From the NCBI RefSeq assembly GCF_938029485.1, contig NZ_CALHGC010000079.1, positions 1 through 6,942 on the forward strand: DNA of 6,942 bases, in the 5' to 3' direction. This DNA comes from an uncultured Treponema sp. (lineage in GTDB: Bacteria > Spirochaetota > Spirochaetia > Treponematales > Treponemataceae). Of the stretch, positions 1-6,352 are shown piece after piece (the first letter of the stretch is position 1; each line of letters begins with the position of its first letter). The translations under genes were made by a program, and so were the position numbers. The notes below the pieces were generated by a model. That model had not been told where the DNA came from, did no database searches, and saw only the letters and a program-made list of their open reading frames with translations.

Positions 1-55
1 CCGAGGTATGGGCGGCCTCCATCCTGGAGAACTTCCGCAACAAGGCGGTCCTGAC
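1..55. other. GC-rich foreign segment joined to the 5' side of the first glycosyltransferase
   Basis: The first 60 bases are 39 G+C (65%), while the rest of the window is clearly AT-rich. In the frame that continues into the glycosyltransferase it encodes a Gly/Pro/Gln-rich string unlike any GT2 N-terminus. In the frame starting at base 3 it reads EVWAASILENFRNKAVLTG, which looks more like ordinary protein, and that frame stops at about 82. Normal GT2 sequence begins at the DGSSDNT codons (53 on), so the join lies near 50-58. I do not recognise the donor. An assembly or library chimera, or a genuine recombination end point, would both fit; the abruptness and short length make an artefact the likelier explanation. 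Confidence 0.6.
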
Positions 56-862
56 GGGTCTTCTGATAATACGTGGGCTATTATAAGCGACTTACACGAG
101 GGCGATAATATTTTTACCGGTATAAAACTTTCAAGAAATAGAGGGCATCAAAATGCGGTACTTGCGGGATTGATGACCGCAAAAGAAAGTGCTGATGCGG
201 TTATTTCGCTTGATGCCGACTTACAAGATGATGTTAATACGATTGATGAAATGATCGAAAAGTATGCGGAGGGGTGCCAAATTGTCTTTGGTGTCCGAGC
301 TTCCAGAGCAAAAGATTCATTTTTTAAAAGATTTACAGCTGAAAGTTTTTATACATTGTTACGCTTCTTTTCCGATGATCCGAAATCTGTTATTTTTAAT
401 CATGCAGACTATCGTTTGATGAGTAAGACTGCTCTTGATGCTTTGCATGAATATGGAGAGGTGAATCTTTTTTTAAGAGGTATAGTTCCGGCAATAGGAT
501 ATAAACAAGGCATCGTATATTATGAAAGAAAAGAACGGATGGCTGGTGAAAGCAAATATCCGCTCGCTAAGATGCTTGCACTTGCTTTTCAAGGAATAAC
601 GTCTTTTTCAGTTAAGCCGATGCGGATTATTTTTATAGGCGGTGTTTTTATTTTTCTGATAAGCATTGGTATGCTGGTTTACTTTTTGTTTAGATATTTT
701 ACCGGGCATACGATCAGAGGGTGGGCGACATTGGCTATTTCTGTTTGGGGAATTGGCGGTCTTTTACAAATGTCAATCGGTATTGTAGGTGAATATATTG
801 GAAAAATATATTTGGAAACGAAGCGAAGACCCAAGTATTTTATCGAGACTATTTTGCATTGA
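8..862 (+). CDS. GtrB/ArnC-like family 2 glycosyltransferase, N-terminus replaced (partial)
   Basis: This is a membrane-anchored GT2 enzyme of the DPM1/GtrB/ArnC group, which transfers a sugar from a nucleotide donor to polyprenyl phosphate on the cytoplasmic face. With the ATG at 8 as residue 1, visible family features are DGSSDNT at 16-22, SRNRGHQNA, the metal-binding LDADLQDD (D69, D71), the acceptor-loop motif RMAGESKY (177-184), and two C-terminal membrane segments at about 205-231 and 238-264. It ends in the typical YIGKIYLETKRRPKY tail. The expected N-terminal strand and nucleotide-binding start (the VVPVYNE region, about 46 residues before DGS) is absent: the intact paralogue at 3355 has its DGS Asp at residue 47, here it is residue 16. 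The ATG at 8 lies in the foreign GC-rich head and is probably not a natural start, so the reading frame is open but the enzyme as shown should be inactive. The sugar transferred cannot be deduced. Confidence 0.8.
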   Translation: MGGLHPGELPQQGGPDGSSDNTWAIISDLHEGDNIFTGIKLSRNRGHQNAVLAGLMTAKESADAVISLDADLQDDVNTIDEMIEKYAEGCQIVFGVRASRAKDSFFKRFTAESFYTLLRFFSDDPKSVIFNHADYRLMSKTALDALHEYGEVNLFLRGIVPAIGYKQGIVYYERKERMAGESKYPLAKMLALAFQGITSFSVKPMRIIFIGGVFIFLISIGMLVYFLFRYFTGHTIRGWATLAISVWGIGGLLQMSIGIVGEYIGKIYLETKRRPKYFIETILH

Positions 863-880
863 GGTTTGTCTTTTTAAGTG

Positions 881-885
881 AGGAG
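881..885 (+). promoter_or_regulatory. Ribosome binding site AGGAG that decides the start of the next gene
   Basis: AGGAG lies 11 nt upstream of the ATG at 897. The in-frame GTG at 885 shares its G with the motif, so it cannot be served by it. This supports ATG 897 over GTG 885 as the start. Confidence 0.6.
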
Positions 886-896
886 TGCAGCAGGTT

Positions 897-2417
897 ATGA
901 AAATCTTGAAAGAGAACCGAGTTATAGATCGGAATGCGATATTATTTTTTTGCGGAGGGTTTGCTTTTCTCTATTTTTTAAACGCAATTTTTCCGACTCA
1001 GAGTGATGACCTTGGTTGCAGAATTGGTGGGTTATCCGCAGCAATCAGTTCGTATAATAATTGGAATGGACGGTTGGGAGAGTTGCTTCGTGTAGCTTTC
1101 GGTTCTTATTTTGCAACAACGGTCTGGTATGCACCGATAAATGCATTTATCGGTGCAACGGTAATTTTATTGCTGTTTATCATAGTATTTGCAAGAGCGC
1201 CCAAGTTTACGTTAAAAGACTGTTCGGTTTTTTTAATATTGATTGCTTTTTTATTGGTGGATTACGGGTTTTGCTTCGGTTCTTTTTTTTATTGGGCGGC
1301 AGGGAGTTTTAATCATTTATTGGCGTGGTTTTTTATTCTGCTATGGAGTTTGCCGTATCGATTTTATTGGCAAAATATCTTTGCTCATAGTAGCCGTCAA
1401 GATGAACGACGGGGACTTAAAGCTGTTTTTTTATTGGTCGTCGGCCTTTGTGCAGGGTGGTCAACCGAATTCGGAATAGTATTTGTTTTTTTACAAATTT
1501 GTTTTGTTTTGTATGCATATATCATCCGTAGACAATCTTTACCGCTTTGGTATTTTATCGGTATTATTTCTGTAATGTCCGGCTGGCTTTTGGTATACCT
1601 CAGTCCCGGTGTGGTAAGCCGAATTCAAGCGATTGTCTCCGGCGGCGGCGAATACCGTTCTCTTTCGGAGATTGTTCGTATGCCGCCTCTCGTTTTGATA
1701 AAAACGATTATCCATACCTATGATAAGCCGTTTAGAGCTCACCCTATTTATTATGAAAATTACATATTATTGTCATTGTTTTTACTGCTTTCCGCATTTC
1801 TTTCCGGTCTGAATGCAAAGAAAAAGATAATTACACTGTCAGTTGTCATATCGCTTGGAGTTGTGGTTTTTCTGGTGTCAAAATTATTATTTTTGCTTTG
1901 TAGTATGTTTATTGCTTGTATGTATGCGCGTGAATTCCGAAAAAGGAACGATAGGCTTTTCCGTTTATTTGTGATAATTACTTGTGTTTTTTTTGCGGAA
2001 TTTGTTTTTATCGGCTCAACTATTCAAACCAATATTCCCCGCAGAGCGTCATTTCACTATGCTGTTTTAAACTTTATTTTAATTGCAATAATTATGGATT
2101 ACTGTTTTGATATGTTCGCCGGTATGCCTAAAGTTAGATTGGCTGCATGTATATGTTGCACAATTTTTACCTTTTGTATCGTGTCGTTGGCCGGGGCGGA
2201 ATGCTATCGGATGCGCTTAAAATGGAATGCTATGGAAAAAAGCATCGAAGAACAAAAATCTGCCGGTATCAAGCATATTGTCGTTGATAAAGAAACTTTT
2301 GTATCAAAATGGCGGAATTATTCCGATTGGTCTAATCCCGATGACAAGGAAATCGATGATTGGCCTAATAGTGCTTATGCAAAAGTATATGGGGTGGAGA
2401 CTTTTACAGCAAAATAA
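897..2417 (+). CDS. Polytopic membrane protein, DUF6056 / GT-C-like putative glycosyltransferase
   Basis: This 506-residue integral membrane protein has about 10-12 hydrophobic segments, the first at residues 14-32, and a soluble C-terminal tail of about 65 residues. After the first segment it has PTQSDDLG (D37, D38), then YNNWNGRLGE (53-62), an FYWAAGSFNHLLAWF segment with PYRFYW, LSPGVVSR, and near the C-terminus DDWPNSAYAKVYGV. From memory these match the pattern of the DUF6056 family, often found next to GtrB-like genes in glycan loci. An acidic pair in the first outer loop is the usual GT-C catalytic arrangement for enzymes that use a polyprenyl-phosphate sugar outside the membrane. The role as acceptor-side glycosyltransferase is inferred from this and from the flanking GT2 genes; no acceptor or sugar can be named. 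ATG 897 is preferred over GTG 885, which overlaps the ribosome binding site. The gene contains a perfect 28-bp palindrome at 1130-1157 and a T8 run at 1283-1290. Confidence 0.72.
   Translation: MKILKENRVIDRNAILFFCGGFAFLYFLNAIFPTQSDDLGCRIGGLSAAISSYNNWNGRLGELLRVAFGSYFATTVWYAPINAFIGATVILLLFIIVFARAPKFTLKDCSVFLILIAFLLVDYGFCFGSFFYWAAGSFNHLLAWFFILLWSLPYRFYWQNIFAHSSRQDERRGLKAVFLLVVGLCAGWSTEFGIVFVFLQICFVLYAYIIRRQSLPLWYFIGIISVMSGWLLVYLSPGVVSRIQAIVSGGGEYRSLSEIVRMPPLVLIKTIIHTYDKPFRAHPIYYENYILLSLFLLLSAFLSGLNAKKKIITLSVVISLGVVVFLVSKLLFLLCSMFIACMYAREFRKRNDRLFRLFVIITCVFFAEFVFIGSTIQTNIPRRASFHYAVLNFILIAIIMDYCFDMFAGMPKVRLAACICCTIFTFCIVSLAGAECYRMRLKWNAMEKSIEEQKSAGIKHIVVDKETFVSKWRNYSDWSNPDDKEIDDWPNSAYAKVYGVETFTAK
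1130..1157. repeat. Perfect 28-bp palindrome inside the DUF6056-like gene
   Basis: The left arm TGCACCGATAAATG is followed directly by its exact reverse complement CATTTATCGGTGCA, with no spacer. The bases beyond it (1129 A, 1158 A) do not pair. It is in frame and encodes the residues around YAPINAFIGAT in a membrane segment. It could form a cruciform in DNA or a hairpin in mRNA, or be a protein binding site; function is unknown. Confidence 0.9.
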
Positions 2418-2488
2418 GGTTGTAATCAAACATCTTTCGCACTGAATGCTGTAAATAATGAAAGTATAAACAGAGGAGTTGCAAACGT
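2418..2488. other. 71-nt gap, the largest between genes in the window
   Basis: This AT-rich spacer lies between the DUF6056-like gene and the ABC permease. It has no hairpin followed by a T run, so no intrinsic terminator is visible. A TATAAA at 2465-2470 could serve as a -10 element, but no good -35 hexamer sits 16-18 bases upstream, so I do not call a promoter. If an internal promoter exists in this operon, this is the most likely gap for it. Confidence 0.4.
2473..2478 (+). promoter_or_regulatory. Ribosome binding site GAGGAG for the TTG-started ABC permease
   Basis: GAGGAG ends 10 nt before the TTG at 2489. No in-frame ATG or GTG lies in a better position, and the protein reads as a full-length family member from this TTG, so the unusual start codon is supported. 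Confidence 0.6.
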
Positions 2489-3343
2489 TTGTTAAACATA
2501 ACTGATAAAGATTGGGATTTAATTATTGAGCCGAAACGTAAATTGCTTGATTTACCGATACGGGAAGTTATCAGGTACCGTGACCTTATTGTTCTTTTTA
2601 TAAAGAGGGATTTTGTTACTCAGTACAAACAAACAATTTTGGGGCCATTGTGGTTTATTATAAACCCGCTTATTTCAACGGTAATGTATGCTTTCGTATT
2701 TGGCAATCTGGCAAAATTGAGTACTGATGGGGTTCCTCATATTTTATTTTATTATGCCGGAACAATGTTATGGACTTTTTTTGCAGGCTGTTTTACCGAT
2801 GCTACAAATATTTTTGTAAACAATAAGGACTTATTCGGAAAGGTTTATTTCCCGCGTCTGACTGTTCCTATAAGTAATATTGCTAGTAATGTTACAAGAA
2901 TATTGGTGCAATTTTTGTGTTTAATGGGATTTTTTATTTATTATGTAGTAACTTCAGATGTTTTAAGACCTTCTTTGTTGGCTCTTCTTTTTCCTCTTAT
3001 TTTGATTTGGATTGCAGCTGTTGCAACAGGCATGGGGATGGTTATCTCGGCTTTAACAACTAAGTATAAGGATTTGAGGCTCCTCGTAAATTTTGCGTTA
3101 AATCTTGCAATGTATGCCACGGCTGTAGTTTATCCGGTGTCTCAAATTCCTCAAAGGTTTCATTGGGTATTATATGCTAATCCGATGAATGCTCCTATTG
3201 AACTTTTTAGACTTTGGTTTTATGGGGCCGGTGGAATTCCCTTTCAGGCAATTATTTCGAGTATTTTGCTGACTCTTTTCTTTTTGTTTATAGGGCTTAT
3301 TATGTTTAATCAAAATGAGCGTAACTTTATTGATGTGGTGTAG
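2489..3343 (+). CDS. ABC-2 type polysaccharide/O-antigen export permease (Wzm/TagG family)
   Basis: This is the membrane subunit of an ABC exporter that moves a polyprenyl-linked polysaccharide across the inner membrane. Its 284 residues are about the usual length. The cytoplasmic N-terminus carries the family signature: IIEPKRKLLDLPIREV, YRDLIVLFIKRDF (30-42) and YKQTILGPLWF (46-56). About six membrane segments follow (near 54-72, 87-104, 130-152, 160-183, 200-217 and 254-273), with the typical internal KDLFGKVYFPR and YKDLRLLVNF. The start is TTG at 2489, backed by GAGGAG upstream. Such permeases work with an ATP-binding partner (Wzt/TagH type), usually encoded next door; here the next gene is a glycosyltransferase and no ATPase occurs in the window. 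The family call is firm. O-antigen, capsule or another glycan as cargo cannot be told apart. Confidence 0.93.
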   Translation: MLNITDKDWDLIIEPKRKLLDLPIREVIRYRDLIVLFIKRDFVTQYKQTILGPLWFIINPLISTVMYAFVFGNLAKLSTDGVPHILFYYAGTMLWTFFAGCFTDATNIFVNNKDLFGKVYFPRLTVPISNIASNVTRILVQFLCLMGFFIYYVVTSDVLRPSLLALLFPLILIWIAAVATGMGMVISALTTKYKDLRLLVNFALNLAMYATAVVYPVSQIPQRFHWVLYANPMNAPIELFRLWFYGAGGIPFQAIISSILLTLFFLFIGLIMFNQNERNFIDVV

Positions 3344-3354
3344 GGTAGGGGGAA

Positions 3355-4296
3355 ATGTTCGCCAATACTGCAAAACTGATTTCGCTTATAGTCCCTTTAT
3401 ATAATGAAGTGAAAAATATAGCTCCTATGTATGAGGCTTGTAGAAATGTTATGGATTCTATTAATTATAACTGGGAGCTTATATTTGTAAATGATGGCAG
3501 TATAGATGGCTCTTTGAATGAGCTTAAAAGAATAGCTGGAAATGACAATCGAGTTGTCGTGCTTGATTTTAGCAGAAATTTTGGAAAAGAAGCAGCGCTT
3601 ACAGCTGGACTTCGGCATTGTAAAGGAGATGCTGCAATCTTTATGGATTCAGATTTACAGCATCCGCCGGAACTGATACCTATGTTTATTTCAAAATGGG
3701 AAGCCGGTGCGGAGGTTGTTACTAGTATCAGGAAGGCTACAAAAAAGAAGTCTTTTATTAAACATGCCGGTTCGGAACTGTTTTATTCAATTATGAATAA
3801 AAATTCCGATAGCCCTCTTACAAGAAGCGCTACAGATTTTAAATTGATAGATAGGAAAGTTATTACTGTGCTTCAGCAATTTACTGAGCATAACCGTATG
3901 TTTCGTGGACTTATCGACTGGCTTGGATTTAAGACAGATTATGTTGAATTCGTTGCTCCTGAGCGTCTTTATGGCGAACCGACTTATTCTTTTATAAAAT
4001 TGGTTAGACTTGCAGTAAACAGTATGACCAGTTTTTCACTGTTTCCTTTAAGAGTTACAGGTTATTTCGGTATTTTTATTTTTACTGTTAGTTTCATCTT
4101 ATTATGTGTTATGAGTGTGTTTAAGTTTATTTTACAAAGCCCAATGTTTACTTCAATAGCTTTTGTTATAGTTTTAAATACACTTATTTTGGGAATTGTT
4201 CTTATGGCTCTTGGACTCATTGCTTTGTATATAGGACAGATAAGAGATGAGGTTGTAAATCGTCCCTTGTATGTTGTAAGGGAAAGAGTGAATTAG
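3355..4296 (+). CDS. GtrB-like family 2 glycosyltransferase (polyprenyl-phosphate sugar transferase)
   Basis: This intact GT2 enzyme of 313 residues likely transfers a sugar from a nucleotide donor to undecaprenyl phosphate at the inner membrane. In order it shows the opening strand LISLIVPLYNE (8-18), FVNDGSIDGS (44-53), LDFSRNFGKEAALTAGL, the metal-binding MDSDLQHP (D98, D100), and the loop ERLYGEPTYS (203-212). Two C-terminal membrane segments follow at about 235-260 and 266-292, then the tail NRPLYVVRE typical of GtrB/YfdH proteins. The loop has PT where the partner GT2 upstream has the more common SK, hinting that the two act on different donors or acceptors. It starts 11 nt after the permease stop; the stop itself lies in a TAGGGTAGGGGG run that may provide a ribosome binding site, though the best-matching part is very close to the ATG. 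Family assignment is secure; the substrate is unknown. Confidence 0.9.
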   Translation: MFANTAKLISLIVPLYNEVKNIAPMYEACRNVMDSINYNWELIFVNDGSIDGSLNELKRIAGNDNRVVVLDFSRNFGKEAALTAGLRHCKGDAAIFMDSDLQHPPELIPMFISKWEAGAEVVTSIRKATKKKSFIKHAGSELFYSIMNKNSDSPLTRSATDFKLIDRKVITVLQQFTEHNRMFRGLIDWLGFKTDYVEFVAPERLYGEPTYSFIKLVRLAVNSMTSFSLFPLRVTGYFGIFIFTVSFILLCVMSVFKFILQSPMFTSIAFVIVLNTLILGIVLMALGLIALYIGQIRDEVVNRPLYVVRERVN

Positions 4297-4306
4297 AAAT
4301 TATATA

Positions 4307-5944
4307 ATGAAACATACTGTTATAATTCTTGCCGCTAAAAATCAGCTCTCCCTTACTAATTATAGTAGCCAAATGGCGCCCATTCATGGGAAACCTGCAA
4401 TCGGCTGGGTAATCGATTCATATATAAGCCAAGATATTATACTGATTATAAATAAAAACAATAAAAAATTGGAGACATATATTCAATGTAACTACCCTAA
4501 AATAAGAATGATTACACTGGATTTTAGAATGGTGCAAACTGAATATAAACAGTATTCCATACTTACTTCATTACAATACGGATTGAATAATCTGAAAGAC
4601 AATATTCAGTCTGTTTCTATTGTTCTCGGCGATACCTATTGCAAATATATACAGACGGAACCTTCTGATTCCGTTTTGGTATCGCCGGCTGTTGCTTCAT
4701 CAGAAAAATGGTGCTTGGTAAGCACAAATTCAAAAAATGAAATAGAAGAAGTTTTTGATAAAGAATTTCATATTCCCATAAATTCAAAAAAAGCCTTAAT
4801 AGGTGTATATAACTTTTCAGATGTATTTTTTTTAAAAAAGGTAACATCACAAGCTTTGCAGTACGGTTGCTCCAAAATATCCGATGTTTTAAAACTCTAT
4901 AATGAACGGCATAAAATACAATGTATCGAAAATACCAGTTGGATTGATTTAGGTCATAAAGCAGGCATTATAAAAGCTCAAAAAGAATTCTATAATTCGC
5001 GAAATTTTAATACGCTTGCATCTGACGATATAAAATGCACTATTACAAAAAAATCAACCAATACACAAAAACTGGCAGATGAGTACTATTGGTATTTGAA
5101 TGTTCCTCAAGAGTTACAAAGTTTTACTCCCCGTGTGTTCTCAGGGATGATTTCTGAAGGTATGTATGAACTTACAATGGAAAAATATGGATACCCTCCC
5201 CTATCGGAACTATGGATTTTCGGCGATTTTGATTTGGAAGAATGGCAACTTATTTTGGAATATTTATGTAAACTTCGAAAACACATGGATTCTTTTTCAG
5301 GTAATTTAAATTATAACGATTTTTATGATTTATATGTAACCAAATTATCAAACCGGCTGGCTATTCTGAAAAAATCAAATTCATACTGGGCAGACTTAAT
5401 GCAGTTAAACACAATAAAGATAAACGATAAAGAGTATAAAAATTTAAACTACTTTTATGAACAACTTATTGAAGACTGCATAAAATTAGCTAAAACTGCA
5501 CATACTTGTGTAATGCATGGGGACTTTTGTTTTTCAAATATATTATTCGATACTCAAAATTTTATTTGTAAACTGATAGATCCGAGGGGGCGACTTACCG
5601 AAAAGACAATCTTCGGAGATTCCCGATACGATATAGCAAAGTTACGACACTCGTTAGTAGGAGGATATGACTACGTTGTACATAAATTATATAATTTTTC
5701 CGAAAAGCAAACGGGATTTTATTATAATGATTTAATGTCTCCAATGCAGAAAGAATTAAAAACTTATTTTGATAATCTTATAGTAAGATACGGATATAAT
5801 CTGCAGGAAATCAAGCTAATAGAAACTTGCTTATTTTTATCTATGATACCTCTCCATGATGAAAATATTGAAAAACAAAAAATTTTTTATATTAAAGGCA
5901 TCATAAAATTAAATGAATATTTTGAAAGGAGAAATTATGCCTGA
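4307..5944 (+). CDS. Fusion: degenerate nucleotidyltransferase-like domain + APH/choline-kinase-like phosphotransferase
   Basis: This is a 545-residue soluble protein with two parts. Residues 1 to about 230 follow the layout of a sugar-phosphate nucleotidyltransferase: TVIILAA at the start, PIHGKPAIGWVIDSYI (25-40), VLGD (D109), LIGVYNFSDVFF, and WIDLGHKAGI (from 212). The Gly-x-Gly-Ser/Thr-Arg loop expected after the first strand is missing (LAAKNQLSL), and the usual PKP lysine is replaced (QMAPI), so catalysis by this half is doubtful. From about 240 the sequence reads as a phosphotransferase: E..YWYLNVP, then the catalytic-loop motif HGDFCFSN (H404, D406, N411) and metal-binding DPRG (D425), followed by GDSRYDIAKL. 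These are the Brenner and DFG-equivalent motifs of APH/choline-kinase folds. Likely role: phosphorylating a small hydroxyl compound for glycan decoration. No strong ribosome binding site precedes the ATG, which lies 10 nt after the previous stop. T. denticola LicCA is a known fusion of similar design, but I see no proof of choline as substrate. Confidence 0.75.
   Translation: MKHTVIILAAKNQLSLTNYSSQMAPIHGKPAIGWVIDSYISQDIILIINKNNKKLETYIQCNYPKIRMITLDFRMVQTEYKQYSILTSLQYGLNNLKDNIQSVSIVLGDTYCKYIQTEPSDSVLVSPAVASSEKWCLVSTNSKNEIEEVFDKEFHIPINSKKALIGVYNFSDVFFLKKVTSQALQYGCSKISDVLKLYNERHKIQCIENTSWIDLGHKAGIIKAQKEFYNSRNFNTLASDDIKCTITKKSTNTQKLADEYYWYLNVPQELQSFTPRVFSGMISEGMYELTMEKYGYPPLSELWIFGDFDLEEWQLILEYLCKLRKHMDSFSGNLNYNDFYDLYVTKLSNRLAILKKSNSYWADLMQLNTIKINDKEYKNLNYFYEQLIEDCIKLAKTAHTCVMHGDFCFSNILFDTQNFICKLIDPRGRLTEKTIFGDSRYDIAKLRHSLVGGYDYVVHKLYNFSEKQTGFYYNDLMSPMQKELKTYFDNLIVRYGYNLQEIKLIETCLFLSMIPLHDENIEKQKIFYIKGIIKLNEYFERRNYA
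5925..5931 (+). promoter_or_regulatory. Ribosome binding site AAAGGAG inside the end of the fusion gene
   Basis: AAAGGAG ends 5 nt before the ATG at 5937. It sets the start of the HAD gene there, rather than at the earlier in-frame ATG at 5913, which has no such site. Confidence 0.75.
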
Positions 5945-6347
5945 TGATAACAATAAGGAACAATTAACATTCGTACTGGATATTGACGGCACAATCTGCC
6001 CTATTAAAAAAAAAGAAGAGCGATATGAAGATTTAGTTCCTTATCATTCTGTTGTTGAAAAAATAAAACAATATCATGCATCCGGAGCAAAAATAATACT
6101 TTATACTTCAAGAAATATGAATTCATATAACGGCAATCTGGGACTCATCAATACACATACCGCGCCTTTGGTATTGGAATGGTTGAAAAAATGGAATATT
6201 CCTTATGATGAAATTGTATATGGCAAGGTATGGCCGGGGCATCACGGCTTTTATGTTGATGACAGAACAATCAGGCCTGATGAATTTATCAAATACACTC
6301 CTGAAGAATTAACAAAAATTTGTCAGAATTCTCAATACAAAGATTAA
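5937..6347 (+). CDS. Small capless HAD-superfamily phosphatase, glycan-locus type
   Basis: This 136-residue protein has all four HAD motifs: FVLDIDGTI with nucleophile D15 and acid/base D17, LYTSR with T57 (motif II), YGKVWPG with K97 (motif III), and YVDDR with D108/D109 (motif IV). No cap-domain insert is present, which is typical of the small HAD proteins annotated as capsular biosynthesis proteins. It probably removes a phosphate from a small phosphorylated intermediate in the cytosol. ATG 5937 is preferred over the in-frame ATG 5913, because AAAGGAG lies just upstream of 5937 and the eight extra residues add no motif. It overlaps the fusion gene by 8 nt, so translation is likely coupled and the two products probably act in one pathway. 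An A9 run (6006-6014) follows motif I closely. The substrate cannot be deduced; a kinase-like role is ruled out by the motifs. Confidence 0.88.
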   Translation: MPDDNNKEQLTFVLDIDGTICPIKKKEERYEDLVPYHSVVEKIKQYHASGAKIILYTSRNMNSYNGNLGLINTHTAPLVLEWLKKWNIPYDEIVYGKVWPGHHGFYVDDRTIRPDEFIKYTPEELTKICQNSQYKD

Positions 6348-6352
6348 TAGTT

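Noticed and set aside
885..887. GTG as start of the DUF6056-like gene
   Set aside because: It overlaps the AGGAG ribosome binding site, which instead fits the ATG at 897.
1061..1479. Two overlapping plus-strand frames of 78-83 codons within the DUF6056-like gene
   Set aside because: Their hydrophobic, Phe/Cys-rich content is the out-of-frame reading of a T-rich membrane gene; no start signals or family features are present.
1539..1742. Minus-strand open frame of 67 codons opposite the DUF6056-like gene
   Set aside because: It lies wholly inside a well-supported gene on the other strand, has no recognisable motif or ribosome binding site, and is a shadow frame.
2465..2470. TATAAA as a possible -10 promoter element before the ABC permease
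   Set aside because: The hexamer 17 bases upstream is CTGAAT, a poor -35, and such AT-rich hexamers are common in this sequence.
3341..3352. TAGGGTAGGGGG as a G-quadruplex or repeat element
   Set aside because: Only two G runs are present, too few for a quadruplex; it is better read as the permease stop codon merged with a purine-rich ribosome binding region.
5913..5915. Earlier ATG as start of the HAD gene
   Set aside because: It lacks a ribosome binding site and adds only eight residues before the protein start favoured by AAAGGAG at 5925-5931.
4307..5944. Assigning the fusion gene as licCA (choline kinase/cytidylyltransferase)
   Set aside because: The two-domain layout is similar, but the nucleotidyltransferase signature is lost and the kinase motifs (HGDFCFSN, DPRG) are shared by many APH-fold kinases, so neither choline nor CTP is supported.
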